NCBI RefSeq assembly: GCF_004352915.1
Contig: NZ_SJSY01000069.1
Span: 124,001 to 188,000, forward strand
Reading direction: 5' to 3'
Length of the DNA stretch: 64,000 nucleotides
From: Flavobacterium zhairuonense
GTDB taxonomy: Bacteria > Bacteroidota > Bacteroidia > Flavobacteriales > Flavobacteriaceae
Both the position numbers and the translations under genes were made by a program. The notes beneath the pieces were generated by a model that worked only from the letters and a program-made list of their open reading frames with translations, was not told the DNA's origin and ran no database searches. The first letter of the stretch is position 1, and each line of letters begins with the position of its first letter. Positions 1 through 10,388 of this stretch are shown piece after piece.

Positions 1-155
1 GTTGAACTGTTTTAAGGCTGATGGCTGTTTAGGGGCTTTTTCTGTGTTTTTAAGTGAACAATTGTTAAATTTTTATTAACAAATATAGATTAAATTATGT
101 ATCATTGTAGTATCAATCTGTTAATTATTTTGTTTTAATATAAAAAACTTATATT

Positions 156-290
156 ATGGCTAAAATATTGAAATTCAAAGATATGAATTCTGATGTCGAA
201 CATAGAATGAAGAATTTTGAAAAAATGCGTTTAAAATTGAAGGCAGATATTAAAAAGGACGAGGCTAAAAAGACAAATACAGAAAAATAG
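156..290 (+). CDS. Small conserved-looking hypothetical protein (44 aa)
   Basis: An open frame of 44 codons from ATG to TAG, highly charged (about one third Lys, Arg, Asp or Glu), beginning MAKILKFKDM and rich in lysine at the end. It has no signal peptide or membrane segment and is predicted to be a short cytoplasmic helical peptide. It lies upstream of lspA on the same strand, about 200 bases away, with a hairpin terminator between them. I do not recognise a domain. Short lysine-rich proteins of this kind are common in Flavobacteria, but function is unknown. Confidence 0.55.
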   Translation: MAKILKFKDMNSDVEHRMKNFEKMRLKLKADIKKDEAKKTNTEK

Positions 291-430
291 AACAAAGGTT
301 TGTTAAAATCTATTTCTGGCCTCTTTACGAAGACTCCATAGGCTTCTGCAAACGTCTCAGATAAGAAATATGCTTTTTTGTGGCTTAAAATATATGTTTA
401 AGCTGTAATTGCTATTATTGTAAAAGAATT

Positions 431-456
431 AACGCTCTATATGGAGCGTTTTTTTT
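431..456 (+). terminator. Rho-independent terminator upstream of lspA
   Basis: A 7-bp hairpin (AACGCTC and GAGCGTT, 6-base loop) is followed by a run of T. It would end the transcript of the upstream 44-aa gene. Confidence 0.7.
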
Positions 457-467
457 GATTTAATTGT

Positions 468-475
468 TATTTTTG
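468..475 (+). promoter_or_regulatory. Bacteroidota -7 element for lspA
   Basis: TATTTTTG matches the TANNTTTG -7 consensus of Bacteroidota and lies 19 bases before the lspA start. A well spaced -33 TTG is not evident, so this is a partial match. Confidence 0.5.
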
Positions 476-494
476 CCCATCAAAAATTTATAAA

Positions 495-1100
495 ATGTCA
501 TTACGAAAAGCGTATTTCCTTATATTCCTAGTTTTAATTGTTGATCAGTGGTCAAAAATTTATGTCAAAACAAATTTTTTTCTTGGTGATGAAGTAAAAG
601 TGATGGGAGCTGAGTGGTTCAAAATTCACTTTATTGAAAATGAAGGAATGGCTTGGGGGACAAAAATTCCTGGAGAATATGGAAAACTGATTTTGACAGT
701 TTTTAGGATTTTTGCCGTTTTCGGAATCGGGTGGTGGCTTGCAGATGCAGTTAAAAAGCGCCATTCTACTTATTTGATAGTTGCAATCGCATTAATTTTT
801 GCCGGAGCGGCGGGTAATATTATAGACTCAGTTTTTTACGGAGTTATATTTGACGGAAGCGAACATAATGTTGCAACGCTTTTTTCTCCTAATCCATACG
901 GAACTTGGTTTCATGGTTTGGTGGTTGATATGTTTTATTTCCCGATTTGGGAAGGAAATCTGCCAACTTGGCTTCCTGTTTTTGGAGGAAAACATTTTGC
1001 ATTCTTCAATGCTATTTTTAACGTTGCCGATGTAGCGATTTCTACAGGAGTTGGTATTTTATTAGTTTTCAATAAAAGGGCTTTCCCAAAGCATTCATAA
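495..1100 (+). CDS. lspA: Lipoprotein signal peptidase (signal peptidase II)
   Basis: Inner-membrane aspartyl protease that cleaves the signal peptide of prolipoproteins before the lipid-modified cysteine. The 201-residue protein has four membrane segments. The two catalytic aspartates are D111, in a GNIID motif (family GNxxD), and D179 in NVADVAI; the conserved VDQWSK is at residues 16-21 and NEG at 49-51. It is longer than the about 165 residues of the E. coli enzyme because of an extra loop at about 120-165 before the last helix, typical of Bacteroidota. Several lipoproteins with LxxC-type lipoboxes in this window (16090, 30944, 32787, 42365) are likely substrates. Confidence 0.96.
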   Translation: MSLRKAYFLIFLVLIVDQWSKIYVKTNFFLGDEVKVMGAEWFKIHFIENEGMAWGTKIPGEYGKLILTVFRIFAVFGIGWWLADAVKKRHSTYLIVAIALIFAGAAGNIIDSVFYGVIFDGSEHNVATLFSPNPYGTWFHGLVVDMFYFPIWEGNLPTWLPVFGGKHFAFFNAIFNVADVAISTGVGILLVFNKRAFPKHS

Positions 1101-1122
1101 ATTTAAAAATTCCAATATTTTC

Positions 1123-1184
1123 AAAATTCCAAATTCCAATATTTGAGGCATTCGCAGCAAACAGATATTGGAATTTGGAATTTT
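1123..1184. repeat. Perfect inverted repeat after lspA, possible terminator
   Basis: Two perfectly complementary 20-base arms (1123-1142 and 1165-1184) separated by 22 bases. The arms are built from the unit AATTCCAA and end in a T run, so the structure may end lspA transcription. A further AATTCCAAT unit lies just upstream. It is probably a dispersed flavobacterial palindrome. Confidence 0.65.
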
Positions 1185-1239
1185 TCATTATTGAGGGTTA
1201 AATATTTTGTGTTATTTTTACAAGACAAAAAAACTAACT

Positions 1240-4200
1240 ATGCAAAGTCCGTCTTTCTCTATTTATGATGCTTCTGCAGGATCTGGAAAGACCTATACTT
1301 TGGTTAAAGAATATCTTAAAATTATTCTCTCTTCGCCAAAAAATGATGCTTATCGAAATATTTTGGCGATAACCTTTACCAATAAAGCGGTTCATGAAAT
1401 GAAAAGCCGTATTGTTGGAAGTTTGTCTGAATTTGCAAAAGATGAACCTTCAGAAAAATCCATTGCTTTAATGGAGGATTTGTCTCGAGAAACTGGACTT
1501 TCGATTATTAAAATCAAAACAAAATCTCAAAATATTATAAAGCATCTTATTCATAATTATGCTGCTTTTGATATTTCTACTATTGATAAATTTACCCATA
1601 AAGTGATTCGCGCTTTCGCTCATGATTTAAATCTTCCAATGACTTTTGAAGTTACATTGGATACTGAAAATCTATTGGTTGAAGCGGTTGATGCCATTAT
1701 TGCCCAAGCTGGCCAAGATGAAACTTTGACAAAATTGCTTATCGATTTTACGATGGAAAAAACCGATGACGACAAAAGTTGGGATGTTTCTCGTGAAATT
1801 TTGGAAACCGGAAGATTGGTTTTGAACGAAAATAATCGGAACGAGATTTTGCATTTTCACGATAAATCGATCGAAGAGTTTATTGAGATCAAAAAGAAAA
1901 TGCTCGCTCTTTGCAAAGATTTAGAGTTAGAGAATGAAAATTGGGCAAAAGATGCACTTGAATTAATCGATAAAAACGGAATTGATTTAAAATCATTTTC
2001 TCGCGGTACTTTTCCAAATCATTTAGAAAGTATTCGTGACGGAAAATTCAATCCAAGAAACAAGACTTTTCACGAGTTCGATGATATTGCGATTAATAAA
2101 ACTGCAAAAGACAGGGCTTTAATTGAAAATATAATTCCAGAACTGCTCCAGATTTTAAGCAAGATTTATAAGAATTTTGAAAAAAGAGATTTTTACAAAG
2201 CCTTTCTTAAAAATATAACGCCGCTTTCTTTGCTAAATACAGTGAGCAATGAGTTGGCAAAAATTCAATCGGAACAAAATATTTTGTCGATTTCAGAATT
2301 CAATGCAATTATCCATCGCGAAATTCAAAATCAGCCTGCGCCTTTTATCTATGAGCGTTTAGGTGAGCGGTATCGTCATTTTTTTATTGATGAATTTCAG
2401 GATACTTCTGAAATGCAATGGCAAAATTTAATACCGCTGATTGACAATTCGCTTTCTGGTTTAGATGATTTAGGAAATAAAGGAACACTAATGATTGTTG
2501 GTGATCCAAAACAATCTATTTATCGCTGGCGCGGAGGAAAAGCAGAACAATTTATTGAACTTAGTAAAGACACAAATCCATTTAATAATCCAGATAAGCA
2601 AATTCGGCATTTAAATACTAACTATAGAAGTTATAGTGAAGTCATTGATTTCAACAATAAATTTTTCAAGCTTATTGCTTCGGAATTTTCAAATGAAGAT
2701 TATAAAGATTTGTATGAAAATCACAGCTTTCAGAATGCAAATTCAAAAGAAGGCGGTTATGTAAATATTTCATTTCTACCTATTATTGAAAAAACAGATT
2801 CAGATGATGAGGATGAGGCGCTTGAAAAATCAGACTTATATGTTTTAGCAACTTTAAATACGATTTTGAAAGTTGTTCGAGAAGGATTTCAATATAGAGA
2901 TATCGTTGTGCTGACCCGAAAAAGAGATCAAGGAATTGCGATCGCAAATTATTTGACAGAACAAAATATTCCGCTTTTGTCTTCGGAAACTCTAATGATT
3001 CAAAATGCGACAGAAGTCCGACTAATTATTCATCTTTTAAAATATTTGAACAATAGCGCTGATTTAGAGTCGAAAGCAAATTTTCTTCATTTTTTGGCTT
3101 CAAATGTAAATTCTGAAATGCCAATTCATGATTTTATTGCTCAAGGAATGGCAAATAAATCTGAAGCTGATTTTGAAAAATGGCTTTTGACTTTTGATGT
3201 TTCGTTGTCTTTTGGAGATGTTCGGAAAAAGTCACTATATGAAGCTGTAGAAATCATTATTTCTAAATTTATTTTGCCTTCTGAAGGAAATGCGTATGTC
3301 CAGTTTTTTATGGATATAGTTTTAGAAAGAGATATCAGAAATCAGGCTGGCGTTGCTGATTTTTTGGTTTACTGGGAAAAAAATGCAGAGAAATTTAGTA
3401 TTCCGTCGCCAGAAGGAAATAACGCTGTCCGAATTATGACGATTCATAAATCGAAAGGTTTGGAGTTTCCGGTCGTGATAATGCCTTTTGCCGAAGAAGA
3501 TTATAATCGAAAGCCAAAAGATAAATTATGGCTTGACACCGAAGATGCAGCTTTAGATGTTCCCAAAGCTTTGATTGACAACAGCAGTGCGGTCGAAGGT
3601 TTTGGCGAAAGTGCTTCGGCAGTTTTTAATTTGAAAAAACAAGAAGAGCTTCTGGATAATATCAATGTTTTATATGTGGCTTTGACACGTGCAGAAGAGC
3701 AGTTGTATGTTATTTCGCAATCTTTGAAAGAGAGAAAAGATGGTGAATTCCCAAATAATATGGCTTCTTTTTTTATTAAATATTTGGTTCGCCAGAATAT
3801 TTACGACCCAGAAAAATTGGAGTATGAATTTGGGAATCCGGTGAAATTATCAGCTTCTGTTGAAGTGATTAATTCTGTAAAAGAAATTCCAATTGTAAAA
3901 GAAGTTTTAAATCCAAAAAATATAAAAATTGCGCAGCGCGAGGCTTTAATGTGGGGGACGCATCAGCAGGAAGCGATATCTTATGGGAATATCATTCATG
4001 AGATTTTAGCTTTTATCAAAGATAAATCTGATGTTGAATTGGCAATTACTAAAGCAATTGAAGGAGGTTTGATAAGGCTTGATCAGAAAGATCAGGTTTT
4101 TAAAACACTACAAGAAATTGTAAATCATTCTGAATTGAGTGTTTGTTTTGAAGGGAGTAATAAAATTTTGAACGAACAAACGATAGTTCAAAAAGAAGGA

Positions 4201-4398
4201 AAAATCCTTAAACCGGATCGGGTTGTCCTGACTGCTGCTAAAAATGCTTATTTATTGGATTATAAAACGGGCGCAATAAATCCGAAATACAAGCAACAAA
4301 TTCAAGAATATCAAGATGCTATTGAAGATTTAGGATATAAAGTGTTAAAAAAGGCTTTGGTGTATATAGGGACCGAAATCGATGTAGTAAATTTGTGA
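1240..4398 (+). CDS. UvrD-family helicase with C-terminal PD-(D/E)XK nuclease, AddA/RecB-like
   Basis: DNA helicase-nuclease expected to process double-strand breaks. From the ATG at 1240 it has 1052 residues; a TTG 33 bases upstream is in frame, but the ATG gives the usual N terminus. Superfamily 1 motifs are all visible: Walker A ASAGSGKT (K17), Walker B IDEFQDT, motif III GDPKQSIYRWRGG, motif V TIHKSKGLEFP and motif VI YVALTRAEEQ. The C-terminal about 120 residues hold a RecB-type nuclease with KPDRVV followed by LLDYKTG. Its likely partner is the AddB-like protein at 7327; kbl and an ompA gene lie between them. The exact AddA versus RecB name is not settled by sequence alone. Confidence 0.9.
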   Translation: MQSPSFSIYDASAGSGKTYTLVKEYLKIILSSPKNDAYRNILAITFTNKAVHEMKSRIVGSLSEFAKDEPSEKSIALMEDLSRETGLSIIKIKTKSQNIIKHLIHNYAAFDISTIDKFTHKVIRAFAHDLNLPMTFEVTLDTENLLVEAVDAIIAQAGQDETLTKLLIDFTMEKTDDDKSWDVSREILETGRLVLNENNRNEILHFHDKSIEEFIEIKKKMLALCKDLELENENWAKDALELIDKNGIDLKSFSRGTFPNHLESIRDGKFNPRNKTFHEFDDIAINKTAKDRALIENIIPELLQILSKIYKNFEKRDFYKAFLKNITPLSLLNTVSNELAKIQSEQNILSISEFNAIIHREIQNQPAPFIYERLGERYRHFFIDEFQDTSEMQWQNLIPLIDNSLSGLDDLGNKGTLMIVGDPKQSIYRWRGGKAEQFIELSKDTNPFNNPDKQIRHLNTNYRSYSEVIDFNNKFFKLIASEFSNEDYKDLYENHSFQNANSKEGGYVNISFLPIIEKTDSDDEDEALEKSDLYVLATLNTILKVVREGFQYRDIVVLTRKRDQGIAIANYLTEQNIPLLSSETLMIQNATEVRLIIHLLKYLNNSADLESKANFLHFLASNVNSEMPIHDFIAQGMANKSEADFEKWLLTFDVSLSFGDVRKKSLYEAVEIIISKFILPSEGNAYVQFFMDIVLERDIRNQAGVADFLVYWEKNAEKFSIPSPEGNNAVRIMTIHKSKGLEFPVVIMPFAEEDYNRKPKDKLWLDTEDAALDVPKALIDNSSAVEGFGESASAVFNLKKQEELLDNINVLYVALTRAEEQLYVISQSLKERKDGEFPNNMASFFIKYLVRQNIYDPEKLEYEFGNPVKLSASVEVINSVKEIPIVKEVLNPKNIKIAQREALMWGTHQQEAISYGNIIHEILAFIKDKSDVELAITKAIEGGLIRLDQKDQVFKTLQEIVNHSELSVCFEGSNKILNEQTIVQKEGKILKPDRVVLTAAKNAYLLDYKTGAINPKYKQQIQEYQDAIEDLGYKVLKKALVYIGTEIDVVNL

Positions 4399-4477
4399 AA
4401 AAATTAATCAGAAGTTAAAGAATTAATGACTTTTTTATGGTTAAGTTGTTAATTTTTAACGTTTTAAATATAAGGAA

Positions 4478-5671
4478 ATGTACGGTAAAATTAAAGAGCA
4501 TCTGCAAAATGAATTGCAGACTATTGAAGAAAATGGAATTTTCAAAAAAGAGCGTATCATAACTTCAGCTCAAGGAGCTGAAATTAAAATTTCAACAGGA
4601 GAGACTGTTTTGAATTTTTGTGCGAACAATTATTTAGGGCTTTCTTCTCACCCTGAAGTTGTTCAGGCAGCAAAAGACGCAATGGATACTCATGGTTTTG
4701 GAATGTCTTCTGTTCGTTTTATTTGTGGAACACAAGATATTCACAAGACTTTAGAAAAAAAGATTGCCGATTTTTATGGGACAGAAGATACTATATTGTA
4801 TGCGGCGGCTTTTGATGCAAATGGTGGTGTATTTGAGCCATTATTAGGAGAAAACGATGCAATTATTTCTGATAGTCTAAATCATGCTTCAATTATAGAC
4901 GGAGTTCGTTTGTGTAAAGCGGCTCGTTATCGCTATGAAAACAGCAATATGGAAGATTTAGAGCAGCAATTGATTAAAGCTACAGAAGCTGGTTCTCGCT
5001 TTAAGTTGATTGTTACTGATGGTGTTTTCTCTATGGATGGTTTAGTGGCTCCTTTAGATAAAATTTGTGATTTAGCAGACAAATACGATGCGATGGTAAT
5101 GGTTGACGAATGTCATGCTGCTGGATTTATTGGTGCAACAGGCAAAGGAACTCTTGAAGCGAAAGGCGTAATGGGACGTGTTGATATTATAACAGGTACA
5201 TTAGGTAAAGCTTTAGGAGGCGCGATGGGAGGTTATACAACAGGGAAAAAAGAAATTATTGAGATCTTGCGTCAGCGTTCAAGACCGTATTTGTTTTCAA
5301 ATTCATTGGCTCCCGCGATTGTTGGTGCTTCTATTAAGGTTTTTGAATTATTAGAAAAAGATACTACCCTAAGAGATAAATTGGAATGGAATACCAACTA
5401 TTTTAAAGAAGGTATGAAAAAAGCCGGTTTTGATATTATTGATGGTGATTCTGCAATTGTTCCTGTTATGTTATATGATGCAAAATTGTCACAAACTATG
5501 GCCAATGAATTGCTAAAAGAAGGAATTTACGTAATCGGATTCTTTTTTCCTGTGGTTCCAAAAGATAAGGCAAGAATACGAGTGCAGCTTTCTGCAGCGC
5601 ATACTAAAGAGCACTTGGACAAGGCGATAGAAGCCTTTACATTAACAGGCAAAATGTTAAAAGTTATATAA
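4478..5671 (+). CDS. kbl: Glycine C-acetyltransferase (2-amino-3-ketobutyrate CoA ligase)
   Basis: PLP enzyme that cleaves 2-amino-3-oxobutyrate with CoA to glycine and acetyl-CoA in threonine degradation. It has 397 residues, the usual length of Kbl. It belongs to the alpha-oxoamine synthase family: the PLP-binding lysine is K244 in [10 protein letters not shown], and D210 and H213 in VDECHAAGF contact the cofactor. Residues at the N terminus ([12 protein letters not shown]) fit the family. Serine palmitoyltransferase and KBL synthase are close relatives, but the spacing and the strong family pattern favour Kbl. An AAGGA purine stretch precedes the ATG. Confidence 0.93.
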   Translation: MYGKIKEHLQNELQTIEENGIFKKERIITSAQGAEIKISTGETVLNFCANNYLGLSSHPEVVQAAKDAMDTHGFGMSSVRFICGTQDIHKTLEKKIADFYGTEDTILYAAAFDANGGVFEPLLGENDAIISDSLNHASIIDGVRLCKAARYRYENSNMEDLEQQLIKATEAGSRFKLIVTDGVFSMDGLVAPLDKICDLADKYDAMVMVDECHAAGFIGATGKGTLEAKGVMGRVDIITGTLGKALGGAMGGYTTGKKEIIEILRQRSRPYLFSNSLAPAIVGASIKVFELLEKDTTLRDKLEWNTNYFKEGMKKAGFDIIDGDSAIVPVMLYDAKLSQTMANELLKEGIYVIGFFFPVVPKDKARIRVQLSAAHTKEHLDKAIEAFTLTGKMLKVI

Positions 5672-5717
5672 TTACCATATTCTGTAAATTTTTGTAGGTT
5701 TTTTTTAACATTTCATT

Positions 5718-5747
5718 TTGTATTTAAAAAATTTGGTGTTACTTTTG
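5718..5747 (+). promoter_or_regulatory. Bacteroidota promoter for the ompA-family gene
   Basis: TTG at 5718-5720, a 19-base spacer and TACTTTTG at 5740-5747 form an ideal match to TTG-N19-TANNTTTG. The start codon is 38 bases downstream. Confidence 0.8.
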
Positions 5748-5784
5748 CTTGTAATTAACTAAATTGTAATTAAAAAAATTAAGT

Positions 5785-7263
5785 ATGAAACATCTTAACA
5801 AACTTTTAGTTGCTGTGATGATGGTGATGGGTTTAAGTTCTCACGCACAAGACAGCAACAATCCATGGGCGATCTCTTTTGGAGTTAATGCAGTGGATAC
5901 TAGAACAAGTTCTGGAGCAGGACATGGGTTCTTTGATCAGCACTTTTCTCAGCCATTTGCAGTAAAAGACAACTGGAACATTTTGCCTTCTTTGTCTTAT
6001 ATTGGAGTGTCTAGATATGTTGGTCACGGTTTCTCTGTTGGTTTGCAAGGTTCTGTAAACAAAATTGATAAAGCAGTTTATTTCAGACCAACTGCTCCAG
6101 GGCATGATGGAAGAGGTAATGTGGTGACTAATCCTGGTGATTTAATGTACTACGGAATTGATGCTACTATCAAATACAGCTTCCAAGAATTAATCAAATC
6201 TAAAGTAATTGATCCTTCGTTATCTATTGGTGGAGGTTATGTTTTCTTAGGTGATGATAGTTTTGGTGTTGTAAACCCAGGTGCAGGAGTTACTTTTTGG
6301 TTTACTGATGCTATTGGTCTTGAATTGGCTACAAAATACAAATGGGCAGTTGCTGCTGGTGATGGTGTTCCTGGAAGAAATGATTATAATGGAGAAATCG
6401 ATTCTCCATCTCACTTCCAACACACAGCTGGTCTTATCTTCAAATTCGGAGGTAAAGATACAGACGGAGACGGAATCTACGATAAAGATGATGCTTGTCC
6501 AGATGTTGCTGGTTTAAAACAATTCAACGGATGTCCTGATACAGACGGAGACGGAATCGTTGATGCTTCTGACGCTTGTCCAGATGTATTTGGTTTAGCT
6601 GCATTAAACGGATGTCCTGATACAGACGGAGACGGAATTGCTGATAAAGATGATGCTTGTCCAGATGTTGCTGGTTTAGCTGCTTTAAAAGGTTGTCCTG
6701 ATACTGACGGAGACGGAATCGCTGATAAAGATGATAAATGTCCTACAGTTGCTGGTCCAAAAGAAAACGGTGGTTGTCCTTTCTTAGACGCTGATAAAGA
6801 TGGTGTTGCTGATAAAGATGACGATTGTCCTACAGTTTACGGTCCTGCTAGTAACAGAGGTTGTCCAGAAGTAACTTCTGAGGCTTTAGAAGATCTTAAA
6901 GTTCAAGCAAGAGCGGTTTACTTCAACTCAGGTAAAGCTACTTTCAAAACTGGTGACAAAGAAACTCCAGCTAGATTAGATGCTATTAAAGAAATCCTTA
7001 AAAACTATCCAAACGCGAAATTCTCTATCGAAGGACACACAGATAGTACAGGTTCTGCTAAAATCAACCAAAAACTTTCTGAAGACAGAGCTAAAGCTGT
7101 TATGGATGCATTAATCGAAAGAGGTGTTAACCCAGAAAACTTAGAGTCTAAAGGATTTGGTTCTAGCCAACCAGTTGCAAGTAACAAAACTGCTGCAGGT
7201 AAAGCACAAAACAGAAGAACTGAAATTAGACACATTGGTTCTAAATACCAAGGTAAACTATAA
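5785..7263 (+). CDS. OmpA-family outer membrane protein with TSP3 calcium-binding repeats
   Basis: Major outer-membrane protein that anchors the envelope to peptidoglycan. The 492-residue protein has a signal peptide (cleaved near SSHA-QD), an N-terminal beta-barrel of about 200 residues, five thrombospondin type 3 repeats of the form DTDGDGIxDxxDxCPxxxG (about 225-365), and a C-terminal OmpA peptidoglycan-binding domain (about 370-485) with IEGHTDSTG and SEDRAKAV. Codon use is strongly biased and the promoter is ideal, which suggests high expression. The gene ends at its own strong terminator. Confidence 0.93.
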   Translation: MKHLNKLLVAVMMVMGLSSHAQDSNNPWAISFGVNAVDTRTSSGAGHGFFDQHFSQPFAVKDNWNILPSLSYIGVSRYVGHGFSVGLQGSVNKIDKAVYFRPTAPGHDGRGNVVTNPGDLMYYGIDATIKYSFQELIKSKVIDPSLSIGGGYVFLGDDSFGVVNPGAGVTFWFTDAIGLELATKYKWAVAAGDGVPGRNDYNGEIDSPSHFQHTAGLIFKFGGKDTDGDGIYDKDDACPDVAGLKQFNGCPDTDGDGIVDASDACPDVFGLAALNGCPDTDGDGIADKDDACPDVAGLAALKGCPDTDGDGIADKDDKCPTVAGPKENGGCPFLDADKDGVADKDDDCPTVYGPASNRGCPEVTSEALEDLKVQARAVYFNSGKATFKTGDKETPARLDAIKEILKNYPNAKFSIEGHTDSTGSAKINQKLSEDRAKAVMDALIERGVNPENLESKGFGSSQPVASNKTAAGKAQNRRTEIRHIGSKYQGKL

Positions 7264-7284
7264 TTTACTTTGTAAATAATACTT

Positions 7285-7315
7285 AAAAGCCATTCTTAAT
7301 TGAATGGCTTTTTTT
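7285..7315 (+). terminator. Terminator of the ompA-family gene
   Basis: An 11-bp perfect hairpin (7285-7295 with 7302-7312) is followed by T residues. A TTG at 7300, in frame with the next gene, sits inside this hairpin, which argues against it as that gene's start. Confidence 0.85.
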
Positions 7316-7326
7316 ATTTTTATAAA

Positions 7327-10092
7327 ATGATAAATAATTCTTTTTTAGATAAAATTGCTACAATAGTTGTTCAGGATTATGGAAGAAAGCTTGATGAAAC
7401 AACAATTATCCTGCCTAATAAAAGAGCTAAAGTATTTTTAATCGAAGCTTTAAAAAAACAGACTGAAAAAACAATTCTTTCGCCAGAGATAATTAGTATT
7501 GAGGATTTTGTACAAGATGTAGCTTCAATACGTTCAGTAGATTCAATTGAGCTCTTGTTTGAATTTTACGAAGTGTATTTGTCTGTTACTGAAAAGCAAC
7601 ATCAACAATCTTTTGAATTATTCGCGAATTGGGCAAAAACACTTTTACAAGATTTTAATGAGATCGATCGATATCTTCTCGATCCGATTCATGTTTTGTC
7701 TTATTTAAAAGATATTGAGGATATAAAAAAATGGGGCATTGAGGTTGAAAATAAAACAAAACTTTTAGAAAATTATATCGACTTCTGGAAATTGTTGCCT
7801 TTGTATTATGATGCATTGTATAATCATTTGCTAAACAAAGGTATTGGATATCAAGGATTGATTTATCGTGAGGCAGTAAACAATCTAAATCATTTTTCAA
7901 ATTCAGTTGCTAATCGATCTTTTATTTTTGCAGGTTTTAATGCTTTGAATGCGGCAGAAGAAAAAATTGTGCAGCATTTATTAGCGTTAGATCAAGCGAA
8001 AATATACTGGGATGCAGATCAGACCTTTTTGAATGATCCGTATCACGATGCCGGTCTTTTTTTAAGACGATTTAAAGAAAGTTGGAAGCATTATAAATTT
8101 CATCCTTTTGAATGGATTGTGGATGATTTTTCGCAATCTAAAAACATTCAAGTGATTGGGTCTCCAAAAACTATTGGTCAGGCAAAAATAGCAGGAAGTA
8201 TTATAGAAAAACTTATCGATGAAAATCCTCTGGGATCACTTGACAAAGTTGCTGTTGTTTTGGGAGAAGAAAATTTGCTGATTCCGGTTTTGTATTCGCT
8301 GCCTTCTTCAGTAGGTGCATTGAATATTACCATGGGTTATTCGGGGAAAAACAATCCTTCTCAAATCTTGATTGCAAAATTGTTTAAAATGCATACAAAT
8401 GCGCTTTCACGAAAGGGAGAAAGTTATGTGTTTTATTACAAGGATGTTTTGGATGTTTTAACGCATCCTCTTGTGGCGCCTTATGCAAATGCCAGCCATT
8501 TAGTGAGAATTATCAAAGAGAATAACTATACTTTTATTACTCAAAACAGGATTGTTGAGCTATATGGAAAGTCTTCGGACTTGTTTGATATGCTTTTCAA
8601 TAAATGGGAAAATGGTTCAGTAGCGGTTCTTGAAAATATTTCAGAACTTCTGCTTTTGATCAAGAAGAATTTTGACAATGATAATGAAGCAGAAAAAATA
8701 GCAAAATCTTTTGTTTATGCTGTTTTTAAGGTAATAAACAAACTGATTAATTATTATTCCAATCATAATCACATTGATAATATTGATACGCTTCATGCTA
8801 TTTACAAGCAAATTATTGATGTTGCTGAAGTTTCGTTTGAAGGAGAGCCTTTGCGCGGTCTCCAGATAATGGGAGTTCTTGAAAGCCGTGTATTGGATTT
8901 TGATACGGTAATTATCACGTCAATGAATGAAGGAAAGTTTCCGGCTGGAAAGTCTCAAAATTCATTTATTCCTTATGATGTGAAAAAGGAATTGGGCTTG
9001 CCGACTTTTAAAGAAAAAGATGCTATTTATACCTATCATTTTTATCATTTACTTCAAAGAGCAAAAAATATTTATCTGATTTACAATACTGAAAACGATG
9101 GGCTAGATGCTGGGGAAAGAAGCCGATTTATTACGCAGTTGGAAGTTGAAAGACAGATCAAGCATAATTTGACTTTTGATATTTATAATCCCGTTTTGCC
9201 ATCAACAGCTTATCTTCCTATGGTGATTCCGAAATCGGAGGAAGTTATGGTTCGTTTGAAAGAAATTGCTACAGCAGGTTTTTCTCCGTCAGCTTTGACA
9301 AGTTATATTCGGAATCCAATTGATTTTTATTTTCAAAAAATACTTCGCATTCGTGAAGTTGAAGAAGTGGAGGAAAATATTGCTCTAAATACACTCGGAA
9401 CTATTATTCACGAAACTCTAAAAGGACTTTATGAGCCTTTTATTGGGAAGTTTATATCAGAAGAAGATATTACAAAATGTTTTACGCTTCTTGATGACGA
9501 GGTTTTAAAGCAGTTTAAAGTAGTTTATAAAGAAGGCGAAATTAAAAAAGGTCGAAACCTTTTGGCTTTTGAAGTGGCAAAACGAAATGTTTTTAATTTT
9601 CTGAAAATGGAATTAGAGGCAATTAAAAATGGAGATGCAATTAAGATCATTGCTTTGGAACAGACTTATCAACGTGAATTAGTACATCCAAGTTTGCCAT
9701 TTCCGGTTCTCATAAAGGGAAATGTCGACCGTATCGAACAACGAAACGGGAAAATAAGAATTATTGATTATAAGACCGGAAAAGTTGAAAAGAACAATGT
9801 TGTATTGAAAACATGGAATGGGTTGGCTAAAGAGCTTAAAAATGATAAAATTATTCAAGTTTTGGCTTATGCATTTATGTTTGAAAAAGAAGCAGGAGAA
9901 ATGCCAATAGAAGTTGGGATTATTTCTTTTAAAAATCTAAAGTCTGGGTTTTTGCCTTTTGCATTCAAAGATGATAAAGATTTGGATATGATTGTCTCAC
10001 ATCAAATTCTGAATTCTTATTTGGAAGAAATCGTTTTGCTTTTAAATGAAATTTTTGATGTTGCAATTCCTTTTGAAGAGAAAACAAATTAA
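7327..10092 (+). CDS. PD-(D/E)XK nuclease-family protein, AddB-like
   Basis: Probable partner of the AddA-like helicase-nuclease at 1240 in double-strand break processing. The 921 residues run from the ATG at 7327. The N-terminal two thirds resemble a helicase fold without a Walker A motif, as in AddB. The C-terminal nuclease has SALTSYIRNPIDFYF (about 660), GTIIHETLKGL, and the catalytic IKGNVDRIE followed by IIDYKTGKVE. Four cysteines typical of the Fe-S cluster in Bacillus AddB are not obvious. The next gene begins two bases after the stop, so the three genes to 11059 may share a transcript. Confidence 0.88.
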   Translation: MINNSFLDKIATIVVQDYGRKLDETTIILPNKRAKVFLIEALKKQTEKTILSPEIISIEDFVQDVASIRSVDSIELLFEFYEVYLSVTEKQHQQSFELFANWAKTLLQDFNEIDRYLLDPIHVLSYLKDIEDIKKWGIEVENKTKLLENYIDFWKLLPLYYDALYNHLLNKGIGYQGLIYREAVNNLNHFSNSVANRSFIFAGFNALNAAEEKIVQHLLALDQAKIYWDADQTFLNDPYHDAGLFLRRFKESWKHYKFHPFEWIVDDFSQSKNIQVIGSPKTIGQAKIAGSIIEKLIDENPLGSLDKVAVVLGEENLLIPVLYSLPSSVGALNITMGYSGKNNPSQILIAKLFKMHTNALSRKGESYVFYYKDVLDVLTHPLVAPYANASHLVRIIKENNYTFITQNRIVELYGKSSDLFDMLFNKWENGSVAVLENISELLLLIKKNFDNDNEAEKIAKSFVYAVFKVINKLINYYSNHNHIDNIDTLHAIYKQIIDVAEVSFEGEPLRGLQIMGVLESRVLDFDTVIITSMNEGKFPAGKSQNSFIPYDVKKELGLPTFKEKDAIYTYHFYHLLQRAKNIYLIYNTENDGLDAGERSRFITQLEVERQIKHNLTFDIYNPVLPSTAYLPMVIPKSEEVMVRLKEIATAGFSPSALTSYIRNPIDFYFQKILRIREVEEVEENIALNTLGTIIHETLKGLYEPFIGKFISEEDITKCFTLLDDEVLKQFKVVYKEGEIKKGRNLLAFEVAKRNVFNFLKMELEAIKNGDAIKIIALEQTYQRELVHPSLPFPVLIKGNVDRIEQRNGKIRIIDYKTGKVEKNNVVLKTWNGLAKELKNDKIIQVLAYAFMFEKEAGEMPIEVGIISFKNLKSGFLPFAFKDDKDLDMIVSHQILNSYLEEIVLLLNEIFDVAIPFEEKTN

Positions 10093-10094
10093 TA

Positions 10095-10388
10095 ATGAGG
10101 AAATTTTTAAATGTATTGGAGTTTTTTAAAACCACTTTGTGGGTGAATTTGCTAGTTTGCTTTGGTGCTGTTTTTTTAGGCGGTTTTGACTATTTCTTTA
10201 TATATTTTCTAAGTTTTGGTTTTATTGCTAGCGTGATTTATAAGGAATATTATCGAAAGAATGATTATTTGTTTTATTTCAATAATGGAGTTTCTAAATT
10301 GCAACTTTTGATTTTCAGTTATATTTTGACTTTTTTCACGGCGGTTTTATTTGGTTTGATCATCTTTTTGAAAAATAAATTATTTTGA
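10095..10388 (+). CDS. Small membrane protein of unknown function
   Basis: A 97-residue hydrophobic protein with three or so predicted membrane segments (about 13-30, 32-48 and 68-93) and a short charged stretch YKEYYRKND between them. It starts two bases after the addB-like gene and overlaps the start of the ABC ATPase by four bases (TTGA). Such tight coupling suggests it is translated with, and may work with, that ATPase. It is too short for a normal ABC permease. I do not recognise a family. Confidence 0.75.
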   Translation: MRKFLNVLEFFKTTLWVNLLVCFGAVFLGGFDYFFIYFLSFGFIASVIYKEYYRKNDYLFYFNNGVSKLQLLIFSYILTFFTAVLFGLIIFLKNKLF

